From an uncultured Erysipelotrichaceae bacterium (lineage in GTDB: Bacteria; Bacillota_I; Bacilli_A; Erysipelotrichales; Erysipelotrichaceae): 36,020 nt of DNA. Numbering within the stretch: position 1 is the first letter of the stretch; the number at the start of each line of letters is the position of its first letter. Below the pieces are notes generated by a model. The model was not told where the DNA came from. It made no database searches and was given only the letters and a program-made list of their open reading frames with translations. Positions 15,801-23,140 of the stretch are shown here, one piece after another. The stretch lies in assembly GCA_944325685.1 (NCBI GenBank), contig CALVBC010000030.1:1-36020 (forward strand). Direction: 5' to 3'. Made by a program: the position numbers and the translations under genes.

Positions 15801-16071
15801 TTTGAAAGACAAAGCCGATCGTATGGTTACGATAACTATCCCAATCCTTATCACGGTATTTCTTTGTCGATATATCATCGATCAATAGATCACCACTGTC
15901 ATAGCCATCAAGACCACCGATGATGTTCAAAAGGGTCGTCTTACCACTGCCTGATGGTCCTAAGATCGCGACGAATTCATTGTCTTTGAAATTGATCGAT
16001 ACTTTATCTAAAGCAACTTGCACTAAATTGCCTGTTTTATATTCTTTACAAATGTCATGCAGTTCTAGCAT
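12829..16071 (-). CDS. MacB-like ABC ATPase-permease fusion with very large ectodomain
   Basis: This is a single-chain ABC protein of 1080 residues. The N-terminal ATPase has Walker A GPSGSGKTT (38-46), LSGGQ (142-146), LLADEP with Glu167, and H-loop His198 (VTHN). Helix 1 is at about 262-285. An extracytoplasmic region of about 650 residues follows, rich in Asp, Glu and Ser, with a Pro/Thr linker. An FtsX-type three-helix domain fills the last 130 or so residues (ERKKEIGILRAIGASKGN between helices, ending PVEALRTE). This is the MacB/LolCDE-like type VII exporter layout used for mechanical work on peptides or surface factors. The open frame reaches 16212, but ATG 16071 follows AGAGGT by 5 nt and begins the ATPase domain, so I use it. 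It precedes cutC in one operon. Confidence 0.92.
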   Translation of the reverse strand: MLELHDICKEYKTGNLVQVALDKVSINFKDNEFVAILGPSGSGKTTLLNIIGGLDGYDSGDLLIDDISTKKYRDKDWDSYRNHTIGFVFQSYNLIMHQTILANVELALTISGVSKNERREKALKALDEVGLKEQAHKKPNQLSGGQMQRVAIARALVNDPKILLADEPTGALDSNTSIQVMDLLKEVAKDRLVIMVTHNPELAYEYATRIIELKDGHIISDSDPYEAKQKPIKEANMGKSSMSFLTALSLSFSNLKTKKARTILTAFAGSIGIIGIALILSLSTGVSDYISDIEEDTLSEYPLMIQSSSFNVAGMMEETVGSLIKEKADDEIGVSEMITSMFTKIGANDLGSLMDDLKANEDALKPYIRAIEYEYDIEPLIYSTNTENIHKVNPDETFNSLGLGTNASSNAMMSSMMSTNFFYQMPENEELYIDQYTLEAGKWPEKYNECVLVLTPSGNVTDFVIYALDLKDYSELETMVDDFANGDTSNEVSFDNYSYDDFLNKKFKIVLYSDLYEYDESLDVYIDKSDDEEYLKGVIEQSEDLTIVGIVKPKESDAIAMLSSGINYLPSLNQYIAQKAMDSDILQKQLAEPNIDVFTGQGFGSDTEADIDISSFFSIDSDILESAFSIDQEVLEKAIEDIDMESFDLDFNSIINDIELADVLRGIDLEDIGIKGEEMMRAILVGYNTYLEANPVDPDNALSNKLFEDLKALVDQLPSDPGQGDTETGPSEPPQTDESQMTQEEFQVELERILKEYTTAIQNSYMASFENYVNSSDGQAIIDNAVTEFMDSTDIVRTLRRNINRIVDDITPKIEKMITDNIEKIMLEAVDKFAEVFPDALKIDTSKIKDAFKMNIDAKELSEIIAAQIISAQASYENNLERLGYVDEDDPSAINIYPTNFEAKDQILNYLDDYNARVEESEPEKVINYTDYVGALMSSVTTIIDVISYVLIAFVAISLVVSSIMIGVITYISVLERKKEIGILRAIGASKGNISAVFNAETFIIGLLSGLIGVGISYLALFPANAIIHDIAGTTDINAKLPVMAAIALAALSTILTMIGGFIPSKQAARQDPVEALRTE

Positions 16072-16083
16072 TTTTACCTCTAA

Positions 16084-16103
16084 AGATCTTTTTAAGAAGA
16101 TCT
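16084..16103. repeat. 7-bp inverted repeat in the 5' leader of the MacB-like gene
   Basis: AGATCTT (16084-16090) and AAGATCT (16097-16103) are separated by 6 nt. In the leftward transcript this forms a small hairpin just before the AGAGGT ribosome-binding site, so it may affect translation or be an operator. Confidence 0.4.
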
Positions 16104-16108
16104 CTACT

Positions 16109-16114
16109 ATTATA
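16109..16114 (-). promoter_or_regulatory. Putative -10 of the MacB-like/cutC operon
   Basis: TATAAT is read on the minus strand with no convincing -35 upstream. The start would fall near 16102, giving a leader of about 30 nt that contains the AGATCTT hairpin. Confidence 0.4.
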
Positions 16115-16196
16115 TGACAAATCTGGGGATAAATTTGACTTAGGATTGCGTATGGAGTGATTTGTATATGACATCTATCACCTATATCATGTGGAT

Positions 16197-16772
16197 ATGG
16201 AAGGAATGTCATTAAGTACTAGGGAAAGAGATCAAAGGTTTGCGACTTTAGCTGATCACTATCGACCAGTGATCAAAAGTATCATCAGCCGTTATTTGAA
16301 TAATGTCGGTGATTATCGTATCGATATCGAAGAATTATACCAAGAAGGGCTCATTGCCCTATATCATGCCTCAAATACCTTCAAAGGCCATGATGGTGAC
16401 TTTGAACCTTATGCCTATGTCGTGATCAGAAGGGCGATCTGCCGCAAGATCAATGCGACATACCGGATGTACACCCATGAGATGATCTCGATCGACCGAT
16501 ATGGCTATGCTGAATCGAGTATCTTGCTTTATAAGGCTAGAGACCAGTATAGTGAACCAGCTAGTGCCTGGCATCTAAAGGAATATGCAAGAGGTCTATT
16601 AGATGTCTATGAAGACCTCGATGATATGCAAAAGGCGATCTGTGAAAGACGTCGTGTTGGTAAAAAATACGCCGAGATCGCTAGTGACCTCGGCATAAGT
16701 CGAAAGAAGGTGGACAACGAGATCCAAAAGATCAGAAACAAGATCAAGTTCTTCGATATCAAGATAAGATGA
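16197..16772 (+). CDS. Sigma-70-family RNA polymerase sigma factor
   Basis: The product (about 191 residues) has a region 2 core (DIEELYQEGLIALYHASN, then YAYVVIRRAICRKIN) and a region 4 helix-turn-helix (KKYAEIASDLGISRKKVDNEI, then QKIRNKIKFF). It has no region 1 and a short linker, like SigH- or ECF-like alternative factors. It would direct RNA polymerase to a special promoter set. No anti-sigma gene lies nearby. The start is uncertain: GTG 16191, ATG 16197 and ATG 16206 are in frame and none has a normal ribosome-binding site. A 15-codon ORF at 16168-16215 overlaps the start and may couple translation. The last 14 bp overlap the convergent amylase gene. Confidence 0.85.
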   Translation: MEGMSLSTRERDQRFATLADHYRPVIKSIISRYLNNVGDYRIDIEELYQEGLIALYHASNTFKGHDGDFEPYAYVVIRRAICRKINATYRMYTHEMISIDRYGYAESSILLYKARDQYSEPASAWHLKEYARGLLDVYEDLDDMQKAICERRRVGKKYAEIASDLGISRKKVDNEIQKIRNKIKFFDIKIR

Positions 16773-18084
16773 TGATATCGCTGTCGTTATTTTTGAGCTT
16801 GATATGGATACAGTCATCAACGGCATAGTCCTTATCATCTAATAGTGAATGGGCTTTTTTGATGCCATCGATCTTGATATCAAAGTAAGCATCATCTTCA
16901 TCATTATTGGTGACAACCAAGATCATCTCATCATCTAAAGTCCTCGTATAGGCATATTGGCGGTTGGTGAGATAGACTTCCTTATATTCACCATAAGAGA
17001 GACTATGATGGTCTTTCTTTAAATGGGCTAGTTTAGCGATGAGATCAGTGATCTCATTAGCCTTCATCGTATCAAGGTCGATATATGGTCTTAGGGCATC
17101 ATCGTTATATGGCGTCCTTTGGCCTTCGATATTATGTTCACTGCCATAATATACTGATGGGATACCTAAAAGGGTGAATAATAAGACATAGACATTTTTG
17201 ACATTGGCTTTATTGACTAATTTTGATATTAAGCGGTCAACGTCGTGATTGTCGACAAAGTTATAAAGATAAAAGCCCTTATATAAGCCCCACATCGGGT
17301 CGAATTGACGGCGGATCGTATGGGCGATCTCAAAGTAGTTATGGTCATTATGGCCAGAGAATAAGCCCTTGTGCAGTTCATAATTGGTACTAGAGTCAAG
17401 CATATCATCACTTATCCATCTTGAATAATCACCATGGATCAGTTCACCCATGAGCCAGAAATCAGCCTTTTTCATCTTGGTGAAGGCTTTTAGCCTTTTG
17501 ATGAAGTCAAAGCTTAAACAATCAGCGCAATCAAGCCTGATCCCATCGATATCGAAATAGTCGATCCAATAGTTCACGGCATCTAATAGCATATCCTGTA
17601 CCTTTGTATTATCGGTATTGAGCTTAGGTAGTTCATGATAGCCACTCCAGGTAGCATAATCAAAAGGATCACCAAGCGGTGACGATCTAGCGAAGTCGAC
17701 TTGATAGAAGTCAGCATAAGGACTATCCCATTTATGTTCGATGATATCCTTAAAGGCATAGAAGTCACGGCTCGTGTGATTGAAGACACCATCGACGACG
17801 ACTTTGACATGATGGTCATGGCAATAAGCCACAAACTCTTTAAAGCCATCATTTGTGCCTAGCCTTTCATCGATCTTTTTATAGTCGATCGTATCATAGC
17901 CATGGGTCTTAGAAGAAAATAACGGTCCGATATATAATGCATCAAAGCCAAGCGAACTGATGTGGTCGATCCATTTCTTTAAAGTAGGCATTTGATCATT
18001 TATGATGAAGTCATTGACTTTAGGAGCGCCTAATAGTCCTAAAGGGTAGATGTGATAGAATACAGCTTCTTGATACCAGGTCAT
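16759..18084 (-). CDS. Cytoplasmic GH13 alpha-amylase-family enzyme
   Basis: The 441-residue protein is a glycoside hydrolase family 13 enzyme. The four conserved regions are visible: DGVFNH (98-103), GIRLDCADC with nucleophile Asp185, GELIHG with acid/base Glu214, and VDNHD (277-281). A short C-terminal beta domain follows (about 380-441). There is no signal peptide, so it works on internal or imported glucans such as maltodextrin or glycogen. Exact specificity (amylase, neopullulanase or oligo-1,6-glucosidase type) is not clear. AAGGAGG lies 7 nt upstream of the ATG. Transcription comes from an extended -10 at 18105-18113, with a leader of only about 14 nt. Its 3' end overlaps the sigma gene. 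Confidence 0.92.
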   Translation of the reverse strand: MTWYQEAVFYHIYPLGLLGAPKVNDFIINDQMPTLKKWIDHISSLGFDALYIGPLFSSKTHGYDTIDYKKIDERLGTNDGFKEFVAYCHDHHVKVVVDGVFNHTSRDFYAFKDIIEHKWDSPYADFYQVDFARSSPLGDPFDYATWSGYHELPKLNTDNTKVQDMLLDAVNYWIDYFDIDGIRLDCADCLSFDFIKRLKAFTKMKKADFWLMGELIHGDYSRWISDDMLDSSTNYELHKGLFSGHNDHNYFEIAHTIRRQFDPMWGLYKGFYLYNFVDNHDVDRLISKLVNKANVKNVYVLLFTLLGIPSVYYGSEHNIEGQRTPYNDDALRPYIDLDTMKANEITDLIAKLAHLKKDHHSLSYGEYKEVYLTNRQYAYTRTLDDEMILVVTNNDEDDAYFDIKIDGIKKAHSLLDDKDYAVDDCIHIKLKNNDSDIIILS

Positions 18085-18104
18085 TTATAAACCTCCTTAT
18101 CATG

Positions 18105-18113
18105 ATTCTAGCA
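18105..18113 (-). promoter_or_regulatory. Extended -10 promoter of the amylase gene
   Basis: On the minus strand TGC-TAGAAT is an extended -10 with start near 18098. No clear -35 is seen. The transcript would begin just before the ribosome-binding site. Confidence 0.5.
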
Positions 18114-18180
18114 CAATCAAAGGAAAAAGAAGATAGTCCTAGTGTTATCGGAGCTGTTTTTAGCTGATTTATGAAACGCC

Positions 18181-18225
18181 ATCACATGTGTACCTATGAT
18201 CAAGATGTGATATATTGATATATCA
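18181..18225. repeat. Palindromes upstream of the ribosomal-operon promoter
   Basis: ATCACAT (18181-18187) is repeated inverted as ATGTGAT (18205-18211). Immediately after, TGATATAT-TG-ATATATCA (18208-18225) is a perfect palindrome with a 2-nt centre. It lies 43 bp upstream of the -35 at 18268, a position suited to an activator or to a UP-like AT-rich element. It could also serve the divergent amylase gene. The rest of the 18085-18267 stretch has no other gene that I can support. Confidence 0.35.
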
Positions 18226-18267
18226 GGGCTTAAAATACAAAAAATAGCGAAAATTAAACAAAAATAC

Positions 18268-18297
18268 TTGCCACCTAATAGATGGCGATTGTATAAT
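18268..18297 (+). promoter_or_regulatory. Promoter of the S10-spc-alpha operon
   Basis: TTGCCA (18268-18273) and TATAAT (18292-18297) are separated by 18 nt, preceded by A-rich sequence (18228-18266) that may act as an UP element. The predicted start near 18304 gives a 120-nt leader. I find no other strong promoter before rpsJ, and the genes to rplQ are closely packed. Confidence 0.75.
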
Positions 18298-18303
18298 ATT
18301 CGA

Positions 18304-18423
18304 GCGCTTGCATAGAAGTGGGAGGTTGCTGGCACACGGATAACTGTGTACGTGTGATAACCAGGGAATTCACATGGAGCAAGTGATCTATAAGAGATCG
18401 ATGAAATAAAGGAGGAAAATTTC
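18304..18423 (+). ncRNA. Structured 5' leader of rpsJ, candidate autogenous control element
   Basis: The leader is about 120 nt. CTGG (18329-18332) pairs with CCAG (18361-18364), enclosing CACACG (18333-18338) paired with CGTGTG (18351-18356) around a 12-nt loop. A conserved-looking GAATTCACATGGAGC stretch follows, before AAAGGAGG (18408-18415). Leader RNAs that bind a product of the operon (L4 in Escherichia coli) are known for S10 operons. Whether this one does the same is inference. Confidence 0.45.
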
Positions 18424-18735
18424 ATGGCAAGAAACAACGTAAGGATCAAGTTAAAAGCTTACGAACACCGTTCATTAGATGTTGCGACGGAAAAGATCGT
18501 CAAAGCAGCTGAAGACACAGGTGTCAAGAAAGTAGTTGGTCCGATCCCATTACCAACAGAGAAACAAGTAGTCACGATCTTACGTGCGGTCCACAAATAC
18601 AAGGATTCACGTGAACAATTCGAGATCAGGACTCACAAGCGTCTCGTTGAGATCATTGGCCCAAGTGCCAAGACGATCGATGCTTTGAGCCGTCTAGAAC
18701 TACCTAGCGGTGTCGACATCGAGATCAAATTATAA
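18424..18735 (+). CDS. rpsJ: Ribosomal protein S10
   Basis: This 103-residue protein is full-length S10 (NusE). It sits in the head of the 30S subunit and also joins NusB in transcription antitermination. The family core is clear: an early [13 protein letters not shown] strand-helix and [35 protein letters not shown] with the ribosome-binding loop. AAAGGAGG is 8 nt before the ATG. It is the first gene of the operon, behind the 120-nt leader, and leads into rplC after 19 nt. Confidence 0.98.
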   Translation: MARNNVRIKLKAYEHRSLDVATEKIVKAAEDTGVKKVVGPIPLPTEKQVVTILRAVHKYKDSREQFEIRTHKRLVEIIGPSAKTIDALSRLELPSGVDIEIKL

Positions 18736-18754
18736 GATATAGAAAGGTGACATT

Positions 18755-19435
18755 ATGAAAGGAATACTTGGAAGAAAGTTAGGTATGACTCAGGTGTTCA
18801 CTGCTGATGGTACTTTGATCCCTGTCACAGTCGTTGAATGTGAACCAAATATCGTCTTACAAAAGAAGACGGTCGAAAACGATGGTTACAACGCTGTCCA
18901 ACTCGGTATCGAAGATATCAAAGAAGCAAGAGCAACTAAACCTGAATTAGGTCATGCGAAAAAAGCTAACACAGCTGCTAAGAAGTACATCAAGGAGATC
19001 AGATCAGAAGAGATGATGGCCTATGAAGTCGGCAGCGAAGTGAAAGTCGATATCTTTTCCGCTGGTGACATCGTTGATGTGACCGGTACTTCAAAAGGTA
19101 AAGGCTATATGGGTACCATCTACCGCAACAATGCGACGATGGGTCCAAAATCACACGGTGGATCGAAGAACATCCGTCATATCGGTTCACTAGCTACGAC
19201 CGGTCGTAATAATGGCCGTATCGAAAAGGGTACAGCTATGGCAGGTCACGAAGGTGTCTTAAAGACGACAAACCAAAATCTTGAAGTCATCAAAGTCGAT
19301 GTCGAAAAGAACTACATGCTCATCAAGGGCAATGTTCCTGGACCAAAACGTGGTTATGTCATCGTTAAGACAACGGTCAAGAATACAAAACACGTTGAAC
19401 CTAAAGTTCTCTTAGGTGAAAGTAAGGAGGCTTAA
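18755..19435 (+). CDS. rplC: Ribosomal protein L3
   Basis: The 226-residue protein is L3, a primary 23S rRNA binder whose extension reaches toward the peptidyl transferase centre. It begins MKGILGRKLGMTQVF, as usual. The central loop has GTSKGKGYMG and later GPKSHGGSKNIRHIGS, which is the rRNA-contacting arm. AGAAAGGTGA before the ATG serves as the ribosome-binding site. Its last codons contain the AAGGAGG that starts rplD, only 2 nt later. Confidence 0.98.
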   Translation: MKGILGRKLGMTQVFTADGTLIPVTVVECEPNIVLQKKTVENDGYNAVQLGIEDIKEARATKPELGHAKKANTAAKKYIKEIRSEEMMAYEVGSEVKVDIFSAGDIVDVTGTSKGKGYMGTIYRNNATMGPKSHGGSKNIRHIGSLATTGRNNGRIEKGTAMAGHEGVLKTTNQNLEVIKVDVEKNYMLIKGNVPGPKRGYVIVKTTVKNTKHVEPKVLLGESKEA

Positions 19436-19437
19436 TC

Positions 19438-20073
19438 ATGGCTAAGTTTGATACATATGATCTAAATGCGAATAAAGTCGGAAACATCGAGTTAGCTGAT
19501 TACGTCTTCGCAACGACAGTAAACGAACAAGCGATCTTCGATACCGTCTTAAGACAGAGAGCTGCTTGGCGTCAAGGTACTCATGATACAAAATCACGCA
19601 GTGAAGTATCAGGTGGTGGTAAAAAGCCATACAGCCAAAAAGGTACTGGTAATGCTCGTCAAGGTTCGATCAGAGCTACACAGTTCAGAGGTGGTGGTAT
19701 CCCATTCGGTCCTACACCAAGATCTTACAAGTTCAAGGTCAACCGTCGTATCAGAAGACTTGCTTTAAGATCAGCACTGACCTTAAAAGTCAACGATGCA
19801 AGTCTATTCATCTTAGAAGATCTCAAGATGGAAAGTCCAAAGACCAAGGAATTCGTCAAAGTCATGGACAACTTCAAATTCACTAAGAAGACATTGTTCG
19901 TGGTAAATGACGATGAAGAATATGAAAATGCTTATCTAGCGATGCGCAACCTACCAAATGTCGCGCTTATCACATCAGACAGCGTCAACGTCTACGATGT
20001 CTTAGATGCTGATGCACTTGTCATGACAAAGGACGCCGCTAAGAAAGTCGAGGAGGTATATGATCATGACTAA
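19438..20073 (+). CDS. rplD: Ribosomal protein L4
   Basis: The 211-residue L4 lines the polypeptide exit tunnel and is the classic autoregulator of S10 operons in other bacteria. The long internal loop that threads to the tunnel is visible as GGGKKPYSQKGTGNARQGS followed by QFRGGGIPFGPTPR. The C-terminal globular part ends VEEVYDHD. Its 3' end holds the AGGAGG for rplW and overlaps the rplW start. Whether it binds the rpsJ leader here is untested. Confidence 0.97.
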   Translation: MAKFDTYDLNANKVGNIELADYVFATTVNEQAIFDTVLRQRAAWRQGTHDTKSRSEVSGGGKKPYSQKGTGNARQGSIRATQFRGGGIPFGPTPRSYKFKVNRRIRRLALRSALTLKVNDASLFILEDLKMESPKTKEFVKVMDNFKFTKKTLFVVNDDEEYENAYLAMRNLPNVALITSDSVNVYDVLDADALVMTKDAAKKVEEVYDHD

Positions 20074-20356
20074 TGCTAGAGATATCATCCTAAAACCAGT
20101 CGTTACGGAAAAATCGATCCGGACACAAAACGACAATAACACCGTCGTCTTCGAAGTCGCAAAGGGTGCTAACCGCACACAAGTAAAAAAAGCGATCGAG
20201 GAGATCTTCAATGTTAAGGTCGAAAAGGTCAACATGGTCAACATCAAACCAAAGACCAAACGCGTAGGCCGTTACATCGGTCATACCAAAGCCGTCCACA
20301 AAGCTTATGTCAAGCTCAAGGAAGGTTCAAGTATCACGATCCTAAGTGATAAGTAA
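20066..20356 (+). CDS. rplW: Ribosomal protein L23
   Basis: The 96-residue L23 sits at the tunnel exit, where trigger factor and the signal recognition particle dock. It starts MTNARDIILKPVVTEKSI, the typical 'L-x-P-x-x-T-E-K' motif. An in-frame ATG lies at 20060, but AGGAGG at 20051-20056 is 9 nt from ATG 20066 and only 3 nt from the earlier one, so I chose 20066. It overlaps the end of rplD by 8 bp. A 62-nt gap, the longest within this part of the operon, follows before rplB. Confidence 0.96.
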   Translation: MTNARDIILKPVVTEKSIRTQNDNNTVVFEVAKGANRTQVKKAIEEIFNVKVEKVNMVNIKPKTKRVGRYIGHTKAVHKAYVKLKEGSSITILSDK

Positions 20357-20418
20357 TATAACTATTAACGGAAGATAAATGCTATTTCCGGACAATTGCA
20401 TAGGAGGAAGAAAGTCAA

Positions 20419-21252
20419 ATGGCAATCAAGACTTATAAGCCAGTAACGCCAGGTAGACGTGGGATGACCGGTCTTACCTTCGAGGAGATCACTAAAAAGG
20501 CTCCTGAGAAGAGTTTGACCGTCAGTTTCAATAAGAGTGGCGGTAGGAACAACACTGGTCGTATCACTGTCAGACATCATGGCGGTGGTCATAAACAACT
20601 TTACCGTATCATCGATTTCAAACGTAATAAAGATGATATCAAGGCAACGGTCAAAGCGATCGAATACGATCCAAACCGCAATGCCAACATCGCACTTGTA
20701 TGCTATGCCGATGGTGAGAAACGCTACATCTTAGCCCCAAAAGGCCTCGAAGTCGGTATGAGCGTCGTATCAGGTACTAAGACCGATATCAAGGTCGGTA
20801 ATGCCTTAGAGATGAGAAATATGCCAGAAGGTACGCTCATCCACAATATCGAATTAAGACCTCACAAGGGTGGCCAATTAGCTAGAGCTGCTGGTGTCAG
20901 TGCACAGATCCTCGGTATCGAAGAGAAGTATGTCACTGTTCGTCTAGCATCAGGCGAAGTTAGAAAGATCCCTGGTGAATGCCGTGCTACTGTCGGTGAA
21001 GTCGGTAATGAAGATTACAGCCTCATCAACCTAGGTAAAGCTGGTCGTTCACGTTGGATGGGTATAAGACCAACCGTCAGAGGTTCAGTCATGAACCCTG
21101 TCGATCACCCACACGGTGGTGGTGAAGGTCGTACACCTATCGGTCGTAAGTCACCGATGACACCATGGGGCAAGAAAGCTATGGGTGTCAAGACACGTAA
21201 GACCAAGAAAGCTTCTAACGATCTGATCGTCAGAAGAAGGAATGGTAAATAA
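20419..21252 (+). CDS. rplB: Ribosomal protein L2
   Basis: The 277-residue L2 is required for subunit association and for peptidyl transferase function. The C-terminal loop near the catalytic centre is present as [19 protein letters not shown]. The start [18 protein letters not shown] is canonical. TAGGAGG is placed about 10 nt before the ATG. The 62-nt upstream gap contains a weak CGGAA/TTCCG hairpin but no clear promoter. Confidence 0.98.
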   Translation: MAIKTYKPVTPGRRGMTGLTFEEITKKAPEKSLTVSFNKSGGRNNTGRITVRHHGGGHKQLYRIIDFKRNKDDIKATVKAIEYDPNRNANIALVCYADGEKRYILAPKGLEVGMSVVSGTKTDIKVGNALEMRNMPEGTLIHNIELRPHKGGQLARAAGVSAQILGIEEKYVTVRLASGEVRKIPGECRATVGEVGNEDYSLINLGKAGRSRWMGIRPTVRGSVMNPVDHPHGGGEGRTPIGRKSPMTPWGKKAMGVKTRKTKKASNDLIVRRRNGK

Positions 21253-21275
21253 GCGAAAGAAAGGAAAGAGATAAG

Positions 21276-21545
21276 ATGAGTAGAAGTTTGAAAAAAGGCC
21301 CATTCTGTGATGAGCACTTGATGAAAAAAGTCGAAGCACTGAATGCCGCTAACAAAAAAGAAGTTATCAAGACATGGTCTCGTCGCTCGACCATCTTCCC
21401 TGATTTCGTCGAACATACATTTGCCGTCCACAACGGTAAAGAACATGTCCCAGTCTATGTCACAGAAGACATGGTCGGCCATAAATTAGGTGAATTCGTA
21501 CCGACCCGTAAATTCGGTGGTCACGGTAGCGATAAGAAAGCGTAG
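21276..21545 (+). CDS. rpsS: Ribosomal protein S19
   Basis: The 89-residue S19 lies in the head of the 30S subunit close to the A site and S13. It starts [20 protein letters not shown] and carries [13 protein letters not shown] and the C-terminal [17 protein letters not shown], all family hallmarks. The ribosome-binding site (AAGGAAAGAG) is weaker than its neighbours. Its TAG stop forms the start of the TAGGAGG that serves rplV. Confidence 0.98.
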   Translation: MSRSLKKGPFCDEHLMKKVEALNAANKKEVIKTWSRRSTIFPDFVEHTFAVHNGKEHVPVYVTEDMVGHKLGEFVPTRKFGGHGSDKKA

Positions 21546-21553
21546 GAGGCAAT

Positions 21554-21886
21554 ATGGAAGTAAGATCTACAGCTAAAACAGTTCGTATCGCACCACGTAA
21601 GGTACGTCTTGTCCTCGATCTGATCCGTGGTAAGGATGCTGAAGAAGCACTAGCTATCCTCAAGTTCACTCCGAACAAAGGGGCAGCTATCGTATACAAA
21701 GTCTTAAAGTCAGCGATGGCTAATGCATCACATAACCACCAATTAGATGAGACAAAGTTATATGTTAAAGAATGCTATGCCAATGAAGCAGTCACGCTTA
21801 AGCGCTTCATGCCAAGAGCTAAGGGCCGCGCATTTGGTATCAATAAGAGATGCAGCCACGTCACAGTGGTCGTAGAAGAGAGATAG
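21554..21886 (+). CDS. rplV: Ribosomal protein L22
   Basis: The 110-residue L22 lines the exit tunnel with its beta-hairpin. The hairpin tip, where macrolide-resistance changes occur in other bacteria, lies in [20 protein letters not shown] near residues 83-102. The N-terminal stretch [19 protein letters not shown] is typical. Its start is fixed by the GAGG joined to the rpsS stop, and its own TAG stop continues into GGAGG for rpsC. Confidence 0.98.
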   Translation: MEVRSTAKTVRIAPRKVRLVLDLIRGKDAEEALAILKFTPNKGAAIVYKVLKSAMANASHNHQLDETKLYVKECYANEAVTLKRFMPRAKGRAFGINKRCSHVTVVVEER

Positions 21887-21896
21887 GAGGCAAGCA

Positions 21897-22718
21897 ATGG
21901 GTCAGAAAGTAAGTCCAATCGGATTCAGAGTCGGCGTCATCCGTGATTGGGAATCAAGATGGTATGCTGAAAAAGAATATGGCACTCTCTTACAAGAAGA
22001 TATCAAGATCAGACAACTGATCGAGAAAAGATGTAAGGATTGCATGGTCTCCCGTATCGAGATCGAAAGATCAAAGAACAGAGTTGAGATCACGATCAGA
22101 ACAGCTCGTCCAGGTCTATTCGTCGGTCAAGATGGTGCTCTCATCAATGAACTAAAGGCATCTTTAGAAAAGATGACTGGTAAGACCAAGAAAAATCCTG
22201 ACGCAGGTAAATCAGTCAATATCAACGTCGTCGAGATCGCCAATCCTGATCTAGATGCACGTTTAGTTGCGATGAAGATCGCTAAGATGTTAGAAGAACG
22301 TCAATCATTCCGTACAGCGCAAAAGAAGGCTATCCAAGCTACGATGCGTGCTGGCGCTAAAGGTATCAAGACTTCTGTATCAGGCCGTTTAGGTGGTGCT
22401 GATATCGCTAGAAGCGAAGGTTATTCAGAAGGTGTCACACCTCTCCATACCCTAAGAAGTGATATCGATTACGCTTGGGAAGAAGCGATGACGACATATG
22501 GTAAACTCGGTGTCAAGGTCTGGATCTGCCGTGGTGAAGTATTACCAGGTGAGATGGTCAAAGAACCAGAAAGACCAAAAGGCATGCGCGATGGTCGTCG
22601 CAACAATGACAGACGTCGTAACAATCGTCGTTTCAACAGAAATAACGAAACAGAAGTAAAAGAACCACAAGCACAGCCTGCTCCAGAGGCAAGTGATGCT
22701 GAAAAGGGAGGTAACTAA
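21897..22718 (+). CDS. rpsC: Ribosomal protein S3 with Arg/Asn-rich C-terminal extension
   Basis: S3 forms part of the mRNA entry channel. The N-terminus [18 protein letters not shown], the KH domain (about residues 38-107, with [13 protein letters not shown]) and the C-terminal domain ending [12 protein letters not shown] are complete. At 273 residues it is about 50 longer than the usual S3. The extra tail is basic and Asn-rich ([17 protein letters not shown]), then acidic and Pro/Ala-rich. Such tails occur in some Bacillota and Mollicutes, and their role is unknown. GGAGG at the end of rpsC precedes rplP. Confidence 0.97.
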   Translation: MGQKVSPIGFRVGVIRDWESRWYAEKEYGTLLQEDIKIRQLIEKRCKDCMVSRIEIERSKNRVEITIRTARPGLFVGQDGALINELKASLEKMTGKTKKNPDAGKSVNINVVEIANPDLDARLVAMKIAKMLEERQSFRTAQKKAIQATMRAGAKGIKTSVSGRLGGADIARSEGYSEGVTPLHTLRSDIDYAWEEAMTTYGKLGVKVWICRGEVLPGEMVKEPERPKGMRDGRRNNDRRRNNRRFNRNNETEVKEPQAQPAPEASDAEKGGN

Positions 22719-22720
22719 CC

Positions 22721-23140
22721 ATGTTGATGCCAAATAGAACTAAATATCGTCGTCCTCATCGTTTAAGTTACGAAGGCAAGTCAAAAGCTGGTAAAGATGT
22801 AACATTCGGTGAATACGGCTTAGTTGCTTTATCTGGTGGCTATGTATCAAACCGTCAGATCGAGGCAGCCCGTGTTGCGATGACACGTTATATGAACCGT
22901 GGTGGTAATGTTTGGATCAAGATCTTCCCACACTTAGCTATCACGAAAAAACCACTTGAAGTCCGTATGGGTTCCGGTAAAGGTGCTCCTGAGGGCTGGG
23001 TGGCTGTAGTCCAAAAAGGTAGAGTCATGTTTGAGATCGGTGGCGTCAGCGAAGAAGTAGCTCGCGAAGCTTTCCGTCTAGCAAGCCACAAACTACCTGT
23101 TAAATGTAAGTTTATCAAGAAAGGTGAGACGGTCCTATGA
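22721..23140 (+). CDS. rplP: Ribosomal protein L16
   Basis: The 139-residue L16 organises the A-site side of the 50S. It starts [15 protein letters not shown], matching the family's ML(L/M)P, so ATG 22721 is preferred over the in-frame ATG at 22727. The conserved [14 protein letters not shown] arm is present. The GGAGG inside the end of rpsC lies about 9 nt before the ATG. The TGA stop overlaps the ATG of rpmC (ATGA at 23137-23140), so the two are coupled. Confidence 0.97.
   Translation: MLMPNRTKYRRPHRLSYEGKSKAGKDVTFGEYGLVALSGGYVSNRQIEAARVAMTRYMNRGGNVWIKIFPHLAITKKPLEVRMGSGKGAPEGWVAVVQKGRVMFEIGGVSEEVAREAFRLASHKLPVKCKFIKKGETVL

Noticed and set aside
16072-16212. 47-residue N-terminal extension of the MacB-like protein
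   Set aside because: The ATPase domain starts at ATG 16071 with AGAGGT 5 nt away. The extension would cover the promoter region and the sigma gene start.
20357-20418. Internal promoter before rplB
   Set aside because: The 62-nt gap has only a weak CGGAA/TTCCG hairpin and no -35/-10 pair I could support.
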